Below are positions 59,194 to 63,094 of a stretch of 63,094 bases of DNA, in pieces. The notes under the pieces were generated by a model that was not told where the DNA came from, ran no database searches, and was given only the letters and a program-made list of their open reading frames with translations. The position numbers were made by a program, and so were the translations under genes. Within the stretch, counting starts at the first letter, position 1; every line of letters begins with the position of its first letter. This stretch comes from an uncultured Alphaproteobacteria bacterium (GTDB lineage: Bacteria; Pseudomonadota; Alphaproteobacteria; HIMB59; GCA-002718135): assembly GCA_902623545.1 (NCBI GenBank), contig CACNUI010000007.1, positions 1 through 63,094 on the forward strand, in the 5' to 3' direction.

Positions 59194-60573
59194 ATGAGCA
59201 CAGAAATCTTAATGCCAGCATTATCTCCAACTATGACAGAGGGTAACCTTTCAAAGTGGTTAATTAAAAAAGGAGATACTGTTAAAGCTGGTGATTTGAT
59301 TGCAGAAATTGAAACTGACAAAGCAACAATGGAAGTAGAAGCGGTAGATGAAGGTATTGTTCTTGATCTTTTATTTAAAGAAGGAGAAGTCAATATTCCA
59401 GTAAATAAAGCTATAGCTATTATTGGGGATCCAAATGAAAAAGTTGAAGTAAAAAAAGAAGCTCCCATTGAAAAAGTTATTGAAGAAAAGAATATTGAAA
59501 AAAATATTGAGACAAAAATTGAGAATAAGAAAGCTGATTTAATCGATACACCGTCACCAAAAATAGAAGAAGATAGAAATTTAAGTTCAGATGAAATTAC
59601 TATGCGCCAAGCACTAAGAGACACAATGGCCGAAGAAATGAGAAAAGATAATAAAGTTTTCATACTTGGAGAGGAAGTTGCCGAGTATCAAGGTGCATAT
59701 AAAGTAACGCAAGGTCTTCTTCAGGAATTTGGCAAAGAAAGAGTATTAGATACTCCTATTTCAGAACATGGATTTACTGGATTAGCGGTTGGAGCAGCTT
59801 TTAAGGGATTGAGACCAATCTTAGAGTTCATGACTTTTAATTTTTCTATGCAAGCAATTGATCAAATTATAAATTCAGCTGCAAAAACACTTTACATGTC
59901 TGGAGGACAAATTAATTGTCCTATTGTTTTCAGAGGGCCTAATGGTGCTGCGGCCCAAGTTGCTGCACAACATAGTCAGGATTTTTCTTCCTGGTATTCT
60001 CAAGTACCAGGTTTAAAAGTCATTGCACCATCCACTCCTTATAATGCAAAAGGTTTGTTAAGATCTGCAATATCAGATCCAAATCCCGTAATTTTTCTAG
60101 AAAATGAAATTCTTTATGGATTAAAAGGTCCTGTTAATAATGATATTAACTTCTCAATACCAATTGGAAAAGCAAATATAGAAAAAGAAGGTAATGATTT
60201 AACAATCGTAACGTATTCAATAATGTTGCAGAAATCAAAAGAAGCTGCATTAAGATTAAAAGAGGAATACAATTTAGATGCAGAAATTATTGATTTACAA
60301 ACTTTAAGACCTTTGGATACGGAAACAATTCTAAATTCAGTTAAAAAAACTAATAGACTAATCACTGTCGAAGAGTCATGGCCATTTGGTAGTGTTGGTT
60401 CTGAAATTGCAAATATTGTTCAAAGGGATGCATTTGATTATTTAGACTCACCAGTGATAAAAGTTAATAGTGCGGATGTTCCAATGCCATACGCATTAAG
60501 CTTAGAAAAATTATATCTTCCTCAGGTTGATGATATTATAAATGCTGCAAAAAAAGTAAGTTATATCAAATAA
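59194..60573 (+). CDS. pdhB: Pyruvate dehydrogenase E1 component, beta subunit, with N-terminal lipoyl domain
   Basis: Residues 1-78 form a lipoyl domain with the modified lysine in [10 protein letters not shown] near residue 46. A charged linker (about 80-130) leads to the E1-beta domain starting near 132 ([15 protein letters not shown]). E1-beta motifs include [20 protein letters not shown] and [18 protein letters not shown]. The extra lipoyl domain on E1-beta is a known alphaproteobacterial feature. Length is 459 aa. Confidence 0.97.
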   Translation: MSTEILMPALSPTMTEGNLSKWLIKKGDTVKAGDLIAEIETDKATMEVEAVDEGIVLDLLFKEGEVNIPVNKAIAIIGDPNEKVEVKKEAPIEKVIEEKNIEKNIETKIENKKADLIDTPSPKIEEDRNLSSDEITMRQALRDTMAEEMRKDNKVFILGEEVAEYQGAYKVTQGLLQEFGKERVLDTPISEHGFTGLAVGAAFKGLRPILEFMTFNFSMQAIDQIINSAAKTLYMSGGQINCPIVFRGPNGAAAQVAAQHSQDFSSWYSQVPGLKVIAPSTPYNAKGLLRSAISDPNPVIFLENEILYGLKGPVNNDINFSIPIGKANIEKEGNDLTIVTYSIMLQKSKEAALRLKEEYNLDAEIIDLQTLRPLDTETILNSVKKTNRLITVEESWPFGSVGSEIANIVQRDAFDYLDSPVIKVNSADVPMPYALSLEKLYLPQVDDIINAAKKVSYIK

Positions 60574-61803
60574 ATGGCAATTAAAGTTTTAATGCCTGCA
60601 TTATCGCCTACGATGTCAGAGGGTGTAATTAATAAGTGGTTAGTTAATATTGGTGATACTGTTTCAGCTGGAGATATATTAGCTGAAATTGAAACAGATA
60701 AAGCAACAATGGAAGTTGAGGCAGTTGATGAGGGAGAAATTACACATTTAATTGATACAACACCAGATAAACAAATTGCTGTTAATTCTGTTATTGCTCT
60801 AATCAATGGTAGCAAAGATGAAAGATTAGAAGATTATAATGATAAAGATCAAACTGTAAGCAGTGAAGAAATCAATGAAGTATCAGAAACACCTAAAGTA
60901 AATACTGAAGTAGATAACAGTCAAATAATAGAAAGAAGTAAAGATCCAAACACTAAACAAAATACTAATTTTGCTTCACCGTTTGTTAAAAAATTTTCGA
61001 AAGATAACAATATTGATCTAACTCTTATTAAAGGGTCTGGACCTGATGGTAGGATAATAAAAAAAGATATTCAAAATTTTGAACTTCATATCAATGATGA
61101 AAATATTTCTATAATTGAGCCATCTAGTATTAGAAAAATAATTGCTGAAAGAACAACACAAACAAAAAATGAGGTTCCACATTTTTATCTTACTATTGAA
61201 ACAAGAATGGATAGACTAATAAATTTAAGAAACAAAATTAATTTAAATAGTGATATCAAAATCTCTTTTAATGACCTTATTGTTAAAGCGTGTGCAATGG
61301 CAATGGCCAAAAATCCAGAGACAAATATTTCTTGGGTCAATGGTAAAATTCATCAATATAAAAATATCGATATTGCTATCGCAGTAGCTTTAAAAGAAGG
61401 GTTGATTACTCCTATTGTCAAAGAAGCTGATACAAAAGGATTAGCTGAAATTTCAACAGAAATTAAATCACTAGTAAAAAAAGCTAATCAAAATAAATTA
61501 TTACCTGAAGAGTATAGCGGAGGATCTATAACTATCTCTAATTTAGGCATGTTTGGAATTACAGAATTTCAAGCAATTATTAATCCACCACAATCAAGTA
61601 TTATTGCAATTGGATCTATAATTGAAAAACCTGTTGTGAACTCTGGCAGTATTGAAATAGGGCATACAATGAAATCTACTATTTCAGCAGATCATAGATC
61701 ACTAGATGGTGCCGTTGCGGCAAAATTACTCAAAGATTTTAGCGATATTTTGGAAGATCCCTTCCAAATATGGTTGAATAGCATGGATATGGAAGTTATT
61801 TAA
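60574..61803 (+). CDS. pdhC: Pyruvate dehydrogenase E2, dihydrolipoyllysine acetyltransferase
   Basis: E2 forms the core that transfers acetyl groups to CoA. The lipoyl domain (about 1-78, lysine in [10 protein letters not shown]) is followed by a linker, a peripheral subunit-binding domain near 128-165 ([11 protein letters not shown] to [11 protein letters not shown]) and the catalytic domain with [14 protein letters not shown] near residue 373. Length is 409 aa. The E3 gene that often follows E2 is not here; lipA comes next after five bases. Confidence 0.97.
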   Translation: MAIKVLMPALSPTMSEGVINKWLVNIGDTVSAGDILAEIETDKATMEVEAVDEGEITHLIDTTPDKQIAVNSVIALINGSKDERLEDYNDKDQTVSSEEINEVSETPKVNTEVDNSQIIERSKDPNTKQNTNFASPFVKKFSKDNNIDLTLIKGSGPDGRIIKKDIQNFELHINDENISIIEPSSIRKIIAERTTQTKNEVPHFYLTIETRMDRLINLRNKINLNSDIKISFNDLIVKACAMAMAKNPETNISWVNGKIHQYKNIDIAIAVALKEGLITPIVKEADTKGLAEISTEIKSLVKKANQNKLLPEEYSGGSITISNLGMFGITEFQAIINPPQSSIIAIGSIIEKPVVNSGSIEIGHTMKSTISADHRSLDGAVAAKLLKDFSDILEDPFQIWLNSMDMEVI

Positions 61804-61808
61804 CTCAC

Positions 61809-62744
61809 ATGAGTGGACCTCGTCATCCTGAGAAAGTTAAAAACAAATCAAATCCAATTCCTAAAAAACCAAGTTGGATTAGAGTAAAAGCACCAACTTC
61901 AAAATTTTTCAAAGAAACAAATAAACTCTTAAAAGATAAAAAAATTGTAACTGTATGTGAAGAAGCTGCATGTCCAAATATAGCTGAATGTTGGCAAAAA
62001 AAACATGCAACATTTATGATACTCGGAGATATATGTACTAGAGCTTGCGCATTTTGTAATATTAAAACTGGCAAACCTCATTATATAGACCACGGTGAAG
62101 CTATAAGAATTGCTGAGTCAGTTAAGCAATTAAATTTAGAACATGTTGTAATAACAAGTGTTGATAGAGACGACCTAATAGATGGTGGAGCACTACATTT
62201 TATTAATGTAATAGATTCAATTAAATCTTTAAATCCAAGTTGCACAATTGAAATTTTAACTCCTGACTTTAAAAGTAAACCTGAAGCTATAGATATTTTA
62301 TCAAAAAATTTACCTGATGTTTTCAATCATAATTTAGAAACTGTTCCGAGATTATATCCTTCAATTCGACCAGGTTCGCGATATTTTGTTAGTTTAAATT
62401 TGCTTAATGCAATTAAACTTAAAAATCCAAATATATTTACTAAATCTGGTTTAATGGTTGGTCTAGGCGAAACAAAAGAAGAAGTTTATCAAGTAATGGA
62501 TGATTTAAGATCAGCAGATGTTGATTTCCTGACTATAGGGCAATATCTTCCTCCGACAACAAAACATGCTAAGCTAGAAAAATTTATTACACCTAAAGAA
62601 TTTAATGAGTATAAGCAAATGGCTTACGCAAAAGGTTTTCTAATGGTAGCATCATCACCATTAACTAGGTCAAGTTATCACGCCTCAGATGATTTTAAAA
62701 TTATGCAAGAAAAAAGAAAAAATAAATTATATTCTATTCAATGA
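61809..62744 (+). CDS. lipA: Lipoyl synthase
   Basis: LipA is a radical SAM enzyme that inserts two sulfurs into octanoyl groups on lipoyl domains, such as those of the adjacent PdhB and PdhC. The auxiliary cluster cysteines are in [12 protein letters not shown] near residue 50, the radical SAM motif is CTRACAFC near 77, and the C-terminal [10 protein letters not shown] serine ligand is present. Length is 311 aa. It overlaps the next gene by four bases. Confidence 0.97.
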   Translation: MSGPRHPEKVKNKSNPIPKKPSWIRVKAPTSKFFKETNKLLKDKKIVTVCEEAACPNIAECWQKKHATFMILGDICTRACAFCNIKTGKPHYIDHGEAIRIAESVKQLNLEHVVITSVDRDDLIDGGALHFINVIDSIKSLNPSCTIEILTPDFKSKPEAIDILSKNLPDVFNHNLETVPRLYPSIRPGSRYFVSLNLLNAIKLKNPNIFTKSGLMVGLGETKEEVYQVMDDLRSADVDFLTIGQYLPPTTKHAKLEKFITPKEFNEYKQMAYAKGFLMVASSPLTRSSYHASDDFKIMQEKRKNKLYSIQ

Positions 62745-63094
62745 AGTCATCTAATCGAGAAGAAATAGTCCAACATAACGCACAAGAACTATTTGATATT
62801 GTCCTAGATATTGAAAGTTATCCATATTTTATTCCATGGTGCTCTGCAATGAAAGTACATTCAAAAAGTGAATCGGAAATATATGCAGATATGATTGTTT
62901 GGTATAAATATTTTATGCCACAAAGGTTTGGTTCTCACGTTCAATTTGATAAAAAAAAACTTAATATAAAAAACAACATATATTGAAGGTCCTTTAAAAG
63001 ATTTAAAGACAAGTTGGTTTTTTAAGTCTTTAAAAAAAAATCAAACCTTAATTAGCTTTAATGTAGAGTTTGAGTTTAAAAGATTTTTTCACCA
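62741..63094 (+). pseudogene. RatA/Coq10-family (START-like) protein, frameshifted and cut by the window edge
   Basis: The first frame gives 81 residues that match the start of the RatA/Coq10 family (HNAQELFDIVLDIESYP, IPWCSAMKV) and stops at 62986. From about 62974 the +1 frame continues without a stop to the window end with the expected family sequence (YIEGPLKDLKTSWFF). One extra A in the six-A run at 62968-62973 explains this. Coq10-like proteins are thought to bind ubiquinone. It may be a sequencing error, a true pseudogene, or a gene rescued by slippage. Its place after lipA is conserved. Confidence 0.82.

Noticed and set aside
59181-59663. Long reverse-strand frame (160 codons) opposite pdhB
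   Set aside because: It is a serine- and isoleucine-rich shadow of the lipoyl domain and linker; a similar antisense frame (60561-60815) occurs opposite the pdhC lipoyl domain, as expected for duplicated sense sequence.
1-63094. Mobile elements, CRISPR arrays, prophage, toxin-antitoxin or defence systems
   Set aside because: No transposase or integrase frames, no regular spaced repeats and no unassigned gene blocks; every long frame belongs to a housekeeping gene. The RatA-like gene is a Coq10-type START protein here, not evidence of a toxin system.

Overview
The window is AT-rich (roughly 30% GC by eye) and densely coded, with gene junctions of a few bases or short overlaps almost throughout. 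Gene content and order are those of an alphaproteobacterium: tig-clpP-clpX-lon-hup, a complete nuoA-N operon running into birA-coaX-rnj-DUF1467-proS-lolC-lolD-dnaE, then rpsB-tsf-pyrH-frr-uppS-cdsA-dxr-bamA-skp-lpxD-fabZ-lpxA-lpxI-lpxB, a reverse-strand gltA-gltX-lexA-moaC-trpCDGE-ppiD block, and tpiA-secG-pyrG-kdsA-eno-ftsB-pdhABC-lipA-ratA. Low GC, minimal spacers and loss of some genes usual at these junctions suggest a streamlined, probably marine or otherwise oligotrophic lineage (SAR11- or HIMB59-like). The exact clade is an inference and cannot be fixed from sequence reading alone.

Layout. 1-600: 5' part of a reverse-strand class I aminotransferase. 653-891: tRNA-His and tRNA-Leu. 914-6962: protein quality control (trigger factor, ClpXP, Lon) and an HU-family protein, closed by a strong terminator. 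7016-7171: tRNA-Val and tRNA-Asp. 7271-21046: all 13 separately encoded subunits (NuoC and NuoD unfused, plus NuoA,B,E-N) of NADH:quinone oxidoreductase. 21050-31057: biotin ligase, type III pantothenate kinase, RNase J, a small membrane protein, prolyl-tRNA synthetase, the lipoprotein-release ABC transporter and the replicative polymerase alpha subunit. 31150-43410: translation and envelope genes (S2, EF-Ts, UMP kinase, ribosome recycling factor, undecaprenyl-PP synthase, CDP-DAG synthase, DXP reductoisomerase, BamA, Skp, lipid A synthesis). 43385-52958, reverse strand: periplasmic PPIase, trpEGDC, moaC, lexA, gltX, gltA. 53008-63094: glycolysis, CTP and Kdo synthesis, divisome, pyruvate dehydrogenase, lipoate synthase, and a frameshifted RatA/Coq10-like gene cut by the window edge.

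The genes connect functionally. Enolase, PDH and citrate synthase carry carbon into the TCA cycle and complex I oxidises the NADH. LipA makes the lipoyl groups used by PDH E2 and by the extra lipoyl domain on E1-beta. KdsA, LpxA/D/I/B and BamA/Skp build the outer membrane, and LolCD supplies its lipoproteins.

No mobile element, CRISPR array, phage, rRNA or defence system is visible, and no gap without a gene exceeds about 150 bp. The notable points are small-scale: a possible pseudoknotted rpsB leader, a LexA box placed almost on the lexA start codon and upstream of gltX-gltA, loss of rseP with a 50-nt dxr/bamA overlap, a hup terminator abutting tRNA-Val, and the frameshift in the ratA-like gene.
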